DNA of 64,000 nucleotides from Planctomycetota bacterium. GTDB lineage: Bacteria; Planctomycetota; Phycisphaerae; Phycisphaerales; Phycisphaeraceae. The stretch's first letter is position 1; the number at the start of each line of letters is the position of its first letter. The translations under genes were made by a program, and so were the position numbers. The notes under the pieces are model-generated. The model was not told the DNA's origin, did not search any database, and saw nothing but the letters and a program-made list of their open reading frames with translations. Of the stretch, positions 25,626-34,473 are shown in pieces. The stretch covers positions 1,302,001 through 1,366,000 of the forward strand of contig CP066225.1 in NCBI GenBank assembly GCA_016350165.1. Reading direction: 5' to 3'.

Positions 25626-26642
25626 TTGAAAGAATCGAAAGTAATGATATCAGACGCGAATCGCTTGGGCTTGGATTATGAGGCTGAGGCGAGGTCGTTG
25701 CCGTATGGGGAGCCGATTTGGGACGTGCATACACATGTGCAGTCGGTGGCGTCGGCAGAGACGATGCTGAAGGCAATGGATGTGTATGGGGTGGAGAAGG
25801 TCTGGTCGATGTCGAATTTGGAGATTACGGCAGAGCTGAAGGAAATCTTTGGTGATCGGATTGAGTTTATCGCGGTGCCTAACTTTTCACAGAAGGATGA
25901 GGAAGGAACGTTTACGACGGATTGGTGGAAGCGGATTGAGAAGTTTGCTGAGATCGGGACGAAGATCTGTAAGTTCTGGGCTGCACCGAGGGGATTAGAT
26001 TTTGATCCGATGTTTGCGATCGATCATCCGACAAGAAGAACGGCAATGGATATTGCGCGTGATTGCGGGATGATGTTCATGACGCATGTGGGTGATCCGG
26101 ATACATGGTTTGCAACGCACTATAAAGATGCGAGTAAGTATGGGACGAAAGCAGATCACTTGGCTTCGCTTGAGAAGATGCTTGATGAGTATTCGGATGT
26201 AACTTGGATTGCGGCGCACATGGCTGCGCATCCTGAGCACTTGGATATTTTGCAGGGGGTATTGGATCGGCACTCTAACTTGTACATAGACACGTCGGCA
26301 ACGAAGTGGATGATTCGTGAATGGTCGAAGCATCCGAAAGAGCTTGCTGATTTTTGCGCGAGGAATGAGGGGCGAGTGCTATTTGGTTCGGATATTGTGA
26401 CGAATGATGACAATGTTGATTTTGATTTGTATGCATCGCGGTATTGGGCACTGAGGACGATGTGGGAGACAGAGTATGATGGGCCGTCACCGATTGTTGA
26501 TCCGGACCTCACGCTCATTGAGCCTGAGAAGGGTAAGAAGCAGACGGCGAAGTTGCTTGGTGCGGGGATACCTAACGGTGAGTTAGATTTTGTTTATCGC
26601 AATGCCGCGGTGGATTTATTGTCGCCGATGTATGAGTGGTAA
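25626..26642 (+). CDS. amidohydrolase-2 family metal-dependent hydrolase
   Basis: A 338-residue TIM-barrel hydrolase. The strand-1 metal ligands are in PIWDVHTHVQSV, MTHVGDPDTW gives a later His, WIAAHMAAHPEHL the next, and RVLFGSDIVTNDD holds the metal-binding Asp of strand 8. This is the order expected for Amidohydro_2 enzymes, whose reactions range from decarboxylation to C-N hydrolysis, so the reaction cannot be assigned. The TTG at 25626 has AAAGGA seven bases upstream. An ATG at 25644 is possible but has a weaker site. The gene uses many G/T third positions, unlike the C-rich genes before 20 kb. A terminator shared with the converging acetyltransferase follows. Confidence 0.85.
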   Translation: MKESKVMISDANRLGLDYEAEARSLPYGEPIWDVHTHVQSVASAETMLKAMDVYGVEKVWSMSNLEITAELKEIFGDRIEFIAVPNFSQKDEEGTFTTDWWKRIEKFAEIGTKICKFWAAPRGLDFDPMFAIDHPTRRTAMDIARDCGMMFMTHVGDPDTWFATHYKDASKYGTKADHLASLEKMLDEYSDVTWIAAHMAAHPEHLDILQGVLDRHSNLYIDTSATKWMIREWSKHPKELADFCARNEGRVLFGSDIVTNDDNVDFDLYASRYWALRTMWETEYDGPSPIVDPDLTLIEPEKGKKQTAKLLGAGIPNGELDFVYRNAAVDLLSPMYEW

Positions 26643-26670
26643 ACTGAAAAATGCTATCAATAAAGTAAAA

Positions 26671-26700
26671 AGCCTACATTTTCATGTGGGCTTTTGTTTT
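26671..26700. terminator. bidirectional terminator between convergent genes
   Basis: AGCCTACA at 26671-26678 pairs with TGTGGGCT at 26685-26692 with one G-T pair, flanked by A-rich and T-rich stretches. Confidence 0.75.
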
Positions 26701-26708
26701 AGTTGGGT

Positions 26709-27245
26709 TTATGTGAGGTTGATCCACCATCGTTCAACAAGTTGTGATTGTGAGTCAACTTGGACGAGGGATTCGAAGATGCCGCCAGAGTTTTTAATGA
26801 CGCCGTTAGAGGATTCGTTGTTTTCGTAGCATGTGATGAGCAGGCGTGTGAGGCCGAGGTGCCTGGCGATGGGGAGCAGTTGTTTGAGCATGAAAGTTGC
26901 GTGGCCTTGACGACGATGGTTTGGGTGAACGGAATAGCCGATGTGGCCGCCCCAAATCTTGAGGTCACCTTTCAGGGTGTGGCGTAAGTCGATGGTGCCG
27001 ATGATTTGCTGGTTGTCATTGGTGAGCCAATAGGTTGATTGTGGGACCCAGTTTTGATCGGCGTGCTCGGGCTCGCGGCAAAGGAGTGATTGTGTGACAG
27101 ATTCTTTGAAGCCGATGTCTTTGGCGTGGCGCATCATGCCGAGGCCGTCGATTTGTTTGATGTCGTTGAAGACGCCGCAGAAGTCCCAGAATGCTTGCTC
27201 CATATAGGGATTGGGATCTACTAATTGAATTGTTTGCGTACTCAT
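26709..27245 (-). CDS. GNAT family N-acetyltransferase, array member 1
   Basis: A 178-residue GNAT protein, predicted to transfer an acetyl group from acetyl-CoA to an unknown amine. The N-terminal STQTIQLVDPNPYMEQAFWD is followed by TYWLTNDNQQIIGTIDLRH and the CoA pyrophosphate-binding motif A GYSVHPNHRRQGHATFMLKQ (R-R-x-G-x-A). LTRLLITCYENNESSNGVIKN fits motif B, and it ends with WWINL. ATG at 27245 has CCGGAG eight bases upstream; the frame runs on to 27281. It is the last gene of four paralogues on this strand, 81 bases after member 2. Confidence 0.9.
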   Translation of the reverse strand: MSTQTIQLVDPNPYMEQAFWDFCGVFNDIKQIDGLGMMRHAKDIGFKESVTQSLLCREPEHADQNWVPQSTYWLTNDNQQIIGTIDLRHTLKGDLKIWGGHIGYSVHPNHRRQGHATFMLKQLLPIARHLGLTRLLITCYENNESSNGVIKNSGGIFESLVQVDSQSQLVERWWINLT

Positions 27246-27326
27246 AAAAATGCTCCGGAAGTTAAAACGTGCTTTAAACACAGGGTAAAATGTAACACGT
27301 TTTGGTTTTATTGCCTATAGTTTTGT

Positions 27327-27863
27327 TTATAAGTTGATCCAGTAGCGTTCGACTTTGAGGTTACGCTCGGGGACATTGACGGTGGTGTCGTATTTGCCGC
27401 CACAGTTTTTAATGAGGTTGGCTGAGGGAATGTTGCCGAGGTCGGTGGTAATCAAGAGACGTGTGAGTTTGTGTGATTTGGCGCATTGTTTGATGTGATC
27501 GAGCATGATAGTTGCGTAACCTTTGCGGCGATGGTTTGGGTGAACAGAAAAGCCGATATTGCCGCCCCAAACGGCGCGTGTGCCATTAAGGTTATGACGA
27601 AAATCGATTGAGCCAAGGATTTGGTTTTGGGTGTTGATGAGCCAAAGTGTTGTACGTGGGGTGAGATCATGTTGTCCGGCCTGCCCTGTAGCGGCTTGCT
27701 GTGTTTGAAGGATTGCTGAGATGAAGGGGATGTTGTGAACACGTGCGTCAAGATAGCCGAGACCTGCGATGTGCGTATCGGATGTGAATGCGTTTATGTA
27801 ATCTCGGAAGGGATGCTCCATATCGAGTCGAGGCTGTATTAATTGGATTTCGTCGTTGTTCAT
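27327..27863 (-). CDS. GNAT family N-acetyltransferase, array member 2
   Basis: A 178-residue paralogue of its neighbours. It has LWLINTQNQILGSIDFRH, motif A GFSVHPNHRRKGYATIMLDH, LTRLLITTDLGNIPSANLIK and the terminal RYWINL. The N-terminal IQLIQPRLDMEHPFRDYINAF matches the family's conserved start (IxLI-x-P-x-x-x-x-x-x-F). It starts 33 bases after member 3 stops, so members 3, 2 and 1 probably form one transcript. The substrate is unknown. Confidence 0.9.
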   Translation of the reverse strand: MNNDEIQLIQPRLDMEHPFRDYINAFTSDTHIAGLGYLDARVHNIPFISAILQTQQAATGQAGQHDLTPRTTLWLINTQNQILGSIDFRHNLNGTRAVWGGNIGFSVHPNHRRKGYATIMLDHIKQCAKSHKLTRLLITTDLGNIPSANLIKNCGGKYDTTVNVPERNLKVERYWINL

Positions 27864-27896
27864 GTTGCTTGCTGGGGAATGCGTGTTGGTAAATTG

Positions 27897-28439
27897 TTAT
27901 TGTTCAATGTCGATCCAGTAACGATTGAGAGGGACTGGACGATCAGGGATTGTGAGTGTGTTTTCGAGGATGCCGCCGCATTTTTGGATGACTTTGTTTG
28001 AAGCAATATTGTCTACGTCGCAGCTGATAAGGAGGCGGGTGATGTTCATGCACATCGCGAGCGGGATCATTTGTTTGACCATATAGGTTGCGTAACCTTT
28101 GTTACGATGATCGGGGTGGACGCTGTAACCGATGTGGCCGCCGAAGATGGTGAGAGCTTCGTTGAGTTCGTGACGAAGTGCGACGTGGCCGAGCATTTGG
28201 TCGGATTGATTGACGAGCCAAAAGATTGAGTGAGGCGTGATATCTTCGGGTAGATTGTCGTGTTGCGAGCGAGCTGCGAGACTTGCGGCGACAGCATCGG
28301 CGAAGTTGTCTTGCGGTGTAAACCGAAGAGCACCTAATCTGTAGTTTTCGGTTGAGCAGCCAAAAGCTTCACGGTACCGCATGAAGGTTTGATATAGGTC
28401 TGGAATTGGGTCTATTAGACGAATAGGTGGATTGTTCAT
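27897..28439 (-). CDS. GNAT family N-acetyltransferase, array member 3
   Basis: A 180-residue paralogue. It has IRLIDPIPDLYQTFMRYREA at the start, FWLVNQSDQMLGHVALRH, motif A GYSVHPDHRNKGYATYMVKQ, ITRLLISCDVDNIASNKVIQ and the terminal NRYWIDIE. The shared DNIAS in motif B links it to member 4 (also CDKDNIAS). A terminator for member 4 lies 42 bases before its start, so it may have its own weak promoter or depend on read-through. Confidence 0.9.
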   Translation of the reverse strand: MNNPPIRLIDPIPDLYQTFMRYREAFGCSTENYRLGALRFTPQDNFADAVAASLAARSQHDNLPEDITPHSIFWLVNQSDQMLGHVALRHELNEALTIFGGHIGYSVHPDHRNKGYATYMVKQMIPLAMCMNITRLLISCDVDNIASNKVIQKCGGILENTLTIPDRPVPLNRYWIDIEQ

Positions 28440-28480
28440 AATTGCATATCCGGAAAATGAATTTTTGCTGTGAACAAATA

Positions 28481-28501
28481 AAAAACCCGCACGAATGCGG
28501 G
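28481..28501 (-). terminator. rho-independent terminator after GNAT member 4
   Basis: On the minus strand CCCGCA (28501-28496) pairs with TGCGGG (28491-28486) around a TTCG tetraloop, followed by a T-run. Confidence 0.85.
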
Positions 28502-28531
28502 TGGATCAGGTCGCATTGAATGAGGTTCTGT

Positions 28532-29095
28532 TTACAGATCGATCCAGAACCGTTGTTTTGTTTTGCCAGTAAGACCACTGACGATTTCGTTTTCTTTGAC
28601 GCCGCCGGAATTTTCGATGGTGCGACGGGAGGCGATGTTGTCTTTATCGCATGTGACGAGGAGGCGTGAGATGCCTTTGTCATGTGCGAGGAGTTTGATG
28701 ACATGGAGGAATTGAGTTGCGCAACCTTGGCCACGACTGGATGGTTTAACGGCATAACCGACGTGACCGCCTTCGAGTTCGAGGAAGTCGTTGAGTTGAT
28801 GACGAAGGTTTGCTGTTGCGTGAACGTTTTCAGCGTTATCAATGAGCCAATAGGTTGTGGCAGGGACCCAACCTTCGGGAAGGTTTTTGCCTATGGCGTG
28901 ATCACGAGAACGGTCGATGCCTTCGAAGAAGTCGTAGAGACGTGTGGTACCGTTTTCGACGGGACGTCCTTCGGCCATTGAACCGATGCCGTGGATTTCG
29001 GCTGGGTCATCGACTTTGAATTCATGACAGAAAGCTTCGAACTGCTTCTGCATGGTTTCGTTGACTTCGATTACGCGTAAACTTCTTACGTCCAT
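28532..29095 (-). CDS. GNAT family N-acetyltransferase, array member 4
   Basis: A 187-residue, more diverged paralogue. It has TYWLIDNAENVHATANLRH, motif A GYAVKPSSRGQGCATQFLHV (R-G-Q-G-C-A), ISRLLVTCDKDNIASRRTIE and the terminal RFWIDL. ATG at 29095 (MDVRSLRVIEV) is chosen because a frame extension to 29155 would cross the tpx terminator hairpin. It lies downstream of tpx on the same strand. Its own strong terminator makes it a separate unit from members 1-3. Confidence 0.88.
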   Translation of the reverse strand: MDVRSLRVIEVNETMQKQFEAFCHEFKVDDPAEIHGIGSMAEGRPVENGTTRLYDFFEGIDRSRDHAIGKNLPEGWVPATTYWLIDNAENVHATANLRHQLNDFLELEGGHVGYAVKPSSRGQGCATQFLHVIKLLAHDKGISRLLVTCDKDNIASRRTIENSGGVKENEIVSGLTGKTKQRFWIDL

Positions 29096-29114
29096 GTTGA
29101 GTGATGCCTTGTAT

Positions 29115-29152
29115 AAAAAATAATGACTCGCACTGATGTTACGAGCCATTAT
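29115..29152 (-). terminator. rho-independent terminator after tpx
   Basis: On the minus strand an 11-bp stem with one G-T pair (29152-29142 with 29130-29120) and an 11-nt loop, followed by a T-run. Confidence 0.8.
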
Positions 29153-29187
29153 CACATTTTTTTTATAACTTGAACAGTCTGCTTAAA

Positions 29188-29703
29188 TTAGAGCAGTGCT
29201 TTCGCTGCATCGATTGCTGCAGCGTAGTTAGGCTCCTGAGCAATTTCAGGGACTAGCTCGACATATTTGACTGTGTCATCCTTATCGACGACGAGGACTT
29301 CACGACCAAGGAGGCCGAGTTCTTTGACACGGATGCCGTAGTCTTTGCCGAAGGAGTGATCGTAGTAGTCACTGAGACATTCGACTGCATCGATGCCTGC
29401 TGCACCACACCAACGTTTTTGGGCTGGTGGAAGATCGACACTGACGGTGAGGATGACGACGTCGTCGCCAAGCGCTGCTGCGTCGGTGTTGAAGTGACGT
29501 GTTTGTGCATCACAAACAGGTGTATCGAGTGAAGGAATGACTGAGATGATCTTAACTTTGCCAGCATAGTCAGCGAGTGACTTTGCGGAGAAATCGACAG
29601 CATGAAGTTTAAAGTCAGGAGCTTTGTCGCCAACTTTGATTTCATCACCCACGAGTGTCATGGGGTTACCTTTGAATGTAATTGCGCCCTCGCGTTCGCT
29701 CAT
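29188..29703 (-). CDS. tpx: thiol peroxidase Tpx (atypical 2-Cys peroxiredoxin)
   Basis: A 171-residue peroxiredoxin that reduces alkyl hydroperoxides and H2O2 using thioredoxin. The peroxidatic Cys64 is in VIPSLDTPVCDAQTRHFN and the resolving Cys99 in PPAQKRWCGAAGIDAVECLS, the Tpx spacing. The N-terminal FKGNPMTLVGDEIKVGDKAP and YGIRVKELGLLGREVLVVD are also typical. AAGGA lies eight bases before the ATG. A 12-bp palindrome (TCTCACGTGAGA) sits 91 bases upstream at 29794-29805 and could be a regulator site. Confidence 0.96.
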   Translation of the reverse strand: MSEREGAITFKGNPMTLVGDEIKVGDKAPDFKLHAVDFSAKSLADYAGKVKIISVIPSLDTPVCDAQTRHFNTDAAALGDDVVILTVSVDLPPAQKRWCGAAGIDAVECLSDYYDHSFGKDYGIRVKELGLLGREVLVVDKDDTVKYVELVPEIAQEPNYAAAIDAAKALL

Positions 29704-29793
29704 TGTTTGTTCCTTTCAGGAGTCGTGTTGTTTAGATTGCCAACACGTATCGACAACGGATTATTTCAGATAAATAAATCTTATCCCCCTGTT

Positions 29794-29805
29794 TCTCACG
29801 TGAGA
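29794..29805. promoter_or_regulatory. 12-bp palindrome TCTCACGTGAGA upstream of tpx
   Basis: A perfect palindrome in the 145-base gap between the alpha/beta hydrolase and tpx, placed where a tpx regulator could bind. No regulator is assigned. Confidence 0.35.
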
Positions 29806-29848
29806 GCATTGTAAGCATGGTCTGGAGAAGCTGCCAGTGCCTTGTGAG

Positions 29849-30745
29849 TTAATCGATGATGTTTGTTTTCTTTAGGAAAGCTCTGATTTGTTGCCAATAT
29901 TCGTGATCGGGAGGAGGGGTGTTGTGACCCATGTTGTCAAAGATGACGAGGGTGGATTGTTCGGGTTTGAGGACGGCATGATTCTGGCGTGCATGTGAAG
30001 CAGGGATAATTTCATCGTCACGGCCATGCATGATGAGAACGGGCTTGTCGTAATCTTTGAGGACTGCGTTTACCTCAAGTTTGTCGAGGAGCATGAATTT
30101 GGGGATGAGATAGCGTCGAGCGAGAGGAGCGACGCCGGTGAAAGTGGACTGGAGGATGAGGCCCGAGACAGATCTTGATTGAGCGAGTTGGGCAGAGATG
30201 CCACCACCGATTGAGCGGCCATGAGAAATGATACGATCCGGATCGACGTCGGGACGTTTTACGATGAGGTCGTATGCTGCGATGTAGTCGGTGAGGATGC
30301 GATTTTCAGTGGGGCTCCCGTCAGAGCGGCCATAGCCTCGAAACTCGACGAGAAGGACACTGATGCCGAGCTTGCGGTATTCGTTGAGATCGTATGCCCA
30401 ATGATCGATGACCTCGCCGTTGCCGTGTGCGAAGATGACAACTGGACCTGGGTTTTGTGGAGAGACGCCCTGCCCCTTGAGGAACCATGCCTCGGTTTTC
30501 TTGTCAGGTTTGTTGCCCTGCTGAAGCCAGAGCACGTCTGTATTCATCGCCTGAGCTTGTGTGTCACTAATTCCGGGGCCAACATCACCGATAGCCCAGC
30601 GAGGCCAGAGGACCATTCTCTGCATGACACAGCCAAAACTAGCCCAGCAGATAAAGACGATGACGAAAAACCAGATCATTCGCTTGAGTGCTCCCCTGTA
30701 CTTGGATTTTTGCTGTTCCGGAACTTGCTGTACTTCTGTTGCCAC
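29849..30745 (-). CDS. membrane-anchored alpha/beta hydrolase
   Basis: A 298-residue hydrolase with an N-terminal membrane anchor (MIWFFVIVFICWASFGCVM, residues about 23-41) and a catalytic domain outside or at the membrane. The oxyanion motif is VVIFAHGNGEVIDHW, the nucleophile elbow is SHGRSIGGGISAQL (G-R-S-I-G), the acidic residue is in LIMHGRDDEIIP and the catalytic His in NMGHNTPP. This matches the BAAT/FrsA-like or ABHD13-like serine hydrolase group. The substrate is unknown. Tpx follows on the same strand 145 bases away. Confidence 0.87.
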   Translation of the reverse strand: MATEVQQVPEQQKSKYRGALKRMIWFFVIVFICWASFGCVMQRMVLWPRWAIGDVGPGISDTQAQAMNTDVLWLQQGNKPDKKTEAWFLKGQGVSPQNPGPVVIFAHGNGEVIDHWAYDLNEYRKLGISVLLVEFRGYGRSDGSPTENRILTDYIAAYDLIVKRPDVDPDRIISHGRSIGGGISAQLAQSRSVSGLILQSTFTGVAPLARRYLIPKFMLLDKLEVNAVLKDYDKPVLIMHGRDDEIIPASHARQNHAVLKPEQSTLVIFDNMGHNTPPPDHEYWQQIRAFLKKTNIID

Positions 30746-31030
30746 GGCTGACTCCCTCAGGCATGCAAGAATGTTTTAACCTGCTAGTGCGATTATGCTT
30801 TATCTAGATTACACCGCAATGAGTAAGATATCACAATACTTTCTTGTCTTGTTGAACCATTTATGTGCTTGGAAACGATAAGAGAAGGGGTGGGATACTT
30901 GGCGCAGTAAAAACGTGACTCTAACATGAAATAAAATGCGAGAACATTTTGCTTTACTGAGGACAAACACTGATATCATTACCTCGGGCAAAAGTCCATT
31001 ATCCGAGAGAGCATATAGGAGATCACGCAA

Positions 31031-31993
31031 ATGACTCAGGCACAGGATACACCGACGCTACACAAGAAAACTTATCCGAACGTCTTAGAGACGGTTTTTA
31101 ACACGCCATTGGTGAAATTGAACAAATTATCGCCTGAGGGTGCAACGATCCTGGTCAAGTGTGAGTACTTCAATCCGATGGCATCGGTAAAGGACCGAAT
31201 TGGCCGTGCAATGATTGAGGATGCTGAGAAGCAAGGGATTTTGGCGAAGGACACTCACATCATTGAGCCAACATCGGGCAATACGGGGATCGCATTGGCG
31301 TTTGTCGCTGCCGCGAAGGGATATAAGCTGACGCTGACGATGCCTGAGACGATGTCTGTTGAAAGACGCGCATTGTTGCGTGCATTGGGAGCGAATCTGG
31401 TATTGACGCCGGGCTCTGAGGGAATGAAGGGCGCGATCGCCAAGGCTGCTGAACTGGTTGGTACGAATGACAACGCGTGGATGCCACAGCAGTTTGAAAA
31501 CCCATCCAATCCAGCGATCCATTATGCAACGACCGGGCCTGAGATTTGGAATGACACAAATGGTAATGCTGATATTGTTGTCGCAGGCGTTGGAACTGGC
31601 GGCACGATCACTGGCATCACGAAGTACATGAAGGAACGTAACCCTGATTTCCGTGCGTATGCAGTTGAGCCTTCAGCATCGCCGGTAATAGGCGGCGGGA
31701 AACCTGGACCTCACAAGATTCAAGGTATTGGTGCTGGCTTTATACCAAAGAATCTGGATACATCATTACTGAACGGTACTGAGACAGTGACTGACGATGA
31801 AGCTTTTGAGTGGGCACGCAAACTTGCTCAGGAAGAAGGTATCTTTGGTGGCATCTCAACAGGTTCGAATATCTGTGCAGCAGTTCGAATTGCTGCACGA
31901 CCAGAAAACCGCGGCAAGACGATTGTGACGATTGCATGCTCATTTGGTGAACGATATCTTTCGACGCCATTGTTTGATGGGTTGATGGGGTAA
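31031..31993 (+). CDS. cysK: cysteine synthase A (O-acetylserine sulfhydrylase)
   Basis: A 320-residue PLP enzyme that makes cysteine from O-acetylserine and sulfide. The PLP lysine K54 is in FNPMASVKDRIGRAMI. PTSGNTGIALAFVAA is the substrate loop, GVGTGGTITGITKY the phosphate-binding loop, and GGKPGPHKIQGIGAGFIP and GGISTGSN are also diagnostic. Length and order are standard. AGGAGA lies eleven bases before the ATG. The 5' gap contains CTCGG...CCGAG, a weak inverted repeat, near 30982. A strong terminator follows. Confidence 0.95.
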   Translation: MTQAQDTPTLHKKTYPNVLETVFNTPLVKLNKLSPEGATILVKCEYFNPMASVKDRIGRAMIEDAEKQGILAKDTHIIEPTSGNTGIALAFVAAAKGYKLTLTMPETMSVERRALLRALGANLVLTPGSEGMKGAIAKAAELVGTNDNAWMPQQFENPSNPAIHYATTGPEIWNDTNGNADIVVAGVGTGGTITGITKYMKERNPDFRAYAVEPSASPVIGGGKPGPHKIQGIGAGFIPKNLDTSLLNGTETVTDDEAFEWARKLAQEEGIFGGISTGSNICAAVRIAARPENRGKTIVTIACSFGERYLSTPLFDGLMG

Positions 31994-32028
31994 GACAACT
32001 TAGTCTTTTAAAGCCGATAAAAACACGA

Positions 32029-32057
32029 GCCGAAGCATGAGAGTGCTTCGGTTTTTT
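32029..32057 (+). terminator. rho-independent terminator after cysK
   Basis: CCGAAGCA at 32030-32037 pairs with TGCTTCGG at 32044-32051, followed by six T. Confidence 0.92.
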
Positions 32058-32161
32058 GTTGTGCAGAATAACTACTGCGTATTCCCCAATTCCCCACGTG
32101 GATTACCTGAACAAATATCTTAATGGCTTTCTTTAGGCTTACGTGCCTAAAGTTGTGTGCT

Positions 32162-32941
32162 ATGAAAAGGTTCCATCTACCTCATGCTCGACTATCGGAT
32201 TTACCTCGACCTCACTTGCCGCACTTCCACCACCGTTGCCCGGTGACAGGTGAAGACACGCCAACGTGTGATCGTGTTCCAGTAACGGCTATTCAGCACA
32301 GTGTGCTTGAATTGATTCAGCATGAACACCCAGATACGAATCATGCAAAATGGATTTCACGATGTGCTGTAGATGAATACAACACACGTCATGTGCAAGG
32401 CATATTACAAGCAGACAAAGGTGAACTTACGGAGCTTGACCATGAAGTGATGCAAGCAATACGTGAGCAGGAAATCCTTTCAACAAATATTGATGAAGAA
32501 TACGAAGAAGATTTAACGCTTGGTTCAAGAGCTGCTGATGCAGTTGCGACATTTGGTGGTTCGTGGATCTTCGTAATCAGCTTCACGATTTTCATCATGT
32601 TCTGGATGGCGATCAATACCTATTGGTTCTTTCATCTTTCAAATTTCGATCCATACCCATTTATTCTATTAAACCTTGTTTTGTCGTGTTTGGCTGCGCT
32701 ACAAGCACCGATCATCATGATGTCTCAGAATCGACAAGGTGCGAAGGATCGTATACGTGATGAAAATGAATACAAGGTTTCACTGAAAGCTGAATTGGAA
32801 ATCCGCAATCTTGTATCAAAGATGGACACGCTTATGGAAAAACAGTGGGCACACCTTATAGAATTGCAGGAAACACAATTAGAGATGCTTGATCGGATGA
32901 ATAAGGAACGTGAAGAAACGAATAATTCATCGAGAGATTAA
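32162..32941 (+). CDS. DUF1003 family membrane protein
   Basis: A 259-residue protein. The C-terminal half is the DUF1003 domain: ADAVATFGGSWIFVISFTIF, a first membrane helix, NFDPYPFILLNLVLSCLAAL with a second helix, then QAPIIMMSQNRQGAKDRIRD and a long charged coiled coil to the end. The N-terminal 120 residues are soluble and His/Cys-rich (HLPHFHHRCPVTGEDTPTCD) and may bind metal. DUF1003 proteins have no established function. ATG at 32162 is preferred over 32123, which would add a short Cys-containing stretch. Confidence 0.85.
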   Translation: MKRFHLPHARLSDLPRPHLPHFHHRCPVTGEDTPTCDRVPVTAIQHSVLELIQHEHPDTNHAKWISRCAVDEYNTRHVQGILQADKGELTELDHEVMQAIREQEILSTNIDEEYEEDLTLGSRAADAVATFGGSWIFVISFTIFIMFWMAINTYWFFHLSNFDPYPFILLNLVLSCLAALQAPIIMMSQNRQGAKDRIRDENEYKVSLKAELEIRNLVSKMDTLMEKQWAHLIELQETQLEMLDRMNKEREETNNSSRD

Positions 32942-33021
32942 GTTACTCCTTCACATACGATGTGGCAATCGTCTACAATTTGCAGGGCATTAACGATCGA
33001 CAAAGTTGAAGGAGCTTAATC

Positions 33022-34038
33022 ATGGAATACCGCATACTTGGCCGCACTGGGATTCGTGTCTCTCCACTAACCCTTGGCACCATGACTTATGGCTCGACAA
33101 CAACACTCGATGAAGCGTGCAAAATTGTGGCTGCGGCAGTTGATACAGGTATCAATCTAATCGACACTGCGAATGTTTATAACACCGGTGTATCTGAAGA
33201 ATATGTTGGTAAAGCTATAGCGCAAACTGGCATGCGTGATCACCTTGTCATCGCCACAAAATGTCATGGCAATATGTTTAAAGATCAACCATTGAATCCG
33301 AATCGATGGGGCAACTCTCGCAGACAAATCATTCAGCAGGCAGAAGCATCACTCAAGCGTTTGAACATTGACTACATTGATCTCTATCAGATTCATAGAC
33401 CTGATCCATATTGCCCAATTGACGAAACGATGCGAGCACTAGACGATCTGGTTACTTCAGGCAAAGTGAGATACATCGGTTGCTCAACCTTCGCTGCTTG
33501 GCAATTGGTTGAATCATTATGGGCTTCTGAAAAATTGGGTTTAAATCGTTTTGTGACAGAGCAGCCCCCCTACAATTTGCTTGACAGACGCATTGAAAGA
33601 GAGCTGATCCCGGCTTGTGAACATTACGGCCTTGGTATCATTCCTTGGTCACCACTCGCAGGTGGATTTCTTACAGGTAAATACACACGTGAAAACACAT
33701 CGCCTGCGAACTCAAGATATACCAACTCCGAAAATCCACGTGTCAACGAGTTAATGTCTAACCAATGCTTAGATGCAATTGATAAGCTGCGAGAATTAGC
33801 TGAACAAAAACAGACAAATCTGACAACCCTTTCATTGGCATGGTGCATCAATCAACCCGGTATCACTTCGCCTATCATCGGCCCGAAGTCATTAAATCAA
33901 CTTCAGGCAAACATCACTGCGACAGAATTAGCAATCACAGAAGAAGATCGCAATATCATTGACGAGATATCGCCGCCCGGCACTTTCCTTTGCCATTACT
34001 ATGACACTCGATCATACGAATATAGATCTGGGCAATAA
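33022..34038 (+). CDS. aldo/keto reductase
   Basis: A 338-residue NADPH-dependent TIM-barrel oxidoreductase of the YajO/Kv-beta-like group. The catalytic tetrad is Asp48 and Tyr53 in LIDTANVYNTG, Lys80 in VIATKCHG and His125 in LYQIHRPD. EQPPYNLLDRRIERELIPAC, IIPWSPLAGGFLTGKY and PIIGPKSLNQLQANI are the usual late motifs. The substrate is unknown. AAGGAGC lies eight bases before the ATG. It stands alone. Confidence 0.92.
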   Translation: MEYRILGRTGIRVSPLTLGTMTYGSTTTLDEACKIVAAAVDTGINLIDTANVYNTGVSEEYVGKAIAQTGMRDHLVIATKCHGNMFKDQPLNPNRWGNSRRQIIQQAEASLKRLNIDYIDLYQIHRPDPYCPIDETMRALDDLVTSGKVRYIGCSTFAAWQLVESLWASEKLGLNRFVTEQPPYNLLDRRIERELIPACEHYGLGIIPWSPLAGGFLTGKYTRENTSPANSRYTNSENPRVNELMSNQCLDAIDKLRELAEQKQTNLTTLSLAWCINQPGITSPIIGPKSLNQLQANITATELAITEEDRNIIDEISPPGTFLCHYYDTRSYEYRSGQ

Positions 34039-34473
34039 TTTATGGAGTTATTTAACCAATCTTTTTATCACGCCGAAATGAATTCAAATTTCAATATAAC
34101 ACGAAATTTTACTTATATAAAACTGCACAGTCACGCGAATTAAGATAGATAAGATAGATTTATCCTTTCACGCATTAAATATGTGAATAATTAATAAATT
34201 ATGTGCATAATAGATGAAATCCTATTGACGAAGTTGTGTACAAAAGGTTATATATTATTAATAATCAGAACCGCTTTCCGGCAGTCATAATCACATTTCT
34301 CAAATATAGTTCATTAACAAGTCAATTTAATATCATCTTGATTTTCGAATCTGTTTTCACGATTTTTTTCTGTTTCGTCCCGTATCGTTTTAAATCAAGG
34401 GTCAAATACCGTCTTAACTCTATTAAAAGACGCTACGCTATATTGTATTCATTTCACCTCGGAGAATTGAAAA
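34039..34473. other. AT-rich intergenic region and leader of pseudopilin gene 1
   Basis: About 435 AT-rich bases. They hold a tandem AAGATAGAT repeat near 34142-34160, an ATTATG-TG-CATAAT palindrome at 34198-34211, the promoter at 34225-34254, and then about 210 bases of leader to the ATG. Confidence 0.55.
34225..34254 (+). promoter_or_regulatory. sigma70-type promoter for pseudopilin gene 1
   Basis: TTGACG at 34225-34230, an 18-base spacer and TATATA at 34249-34254. Transcription would begin near 34262, leaving a leader of about 210 bases. Confidence 0.65.

Noticed and set aside
30809-31030. 73-codon minus-strand frame upstream of cysK
   Set aside because: It covers the cysK promoter and ribosome binding site, has no good ribosome binding site of its own and resembles no protein.
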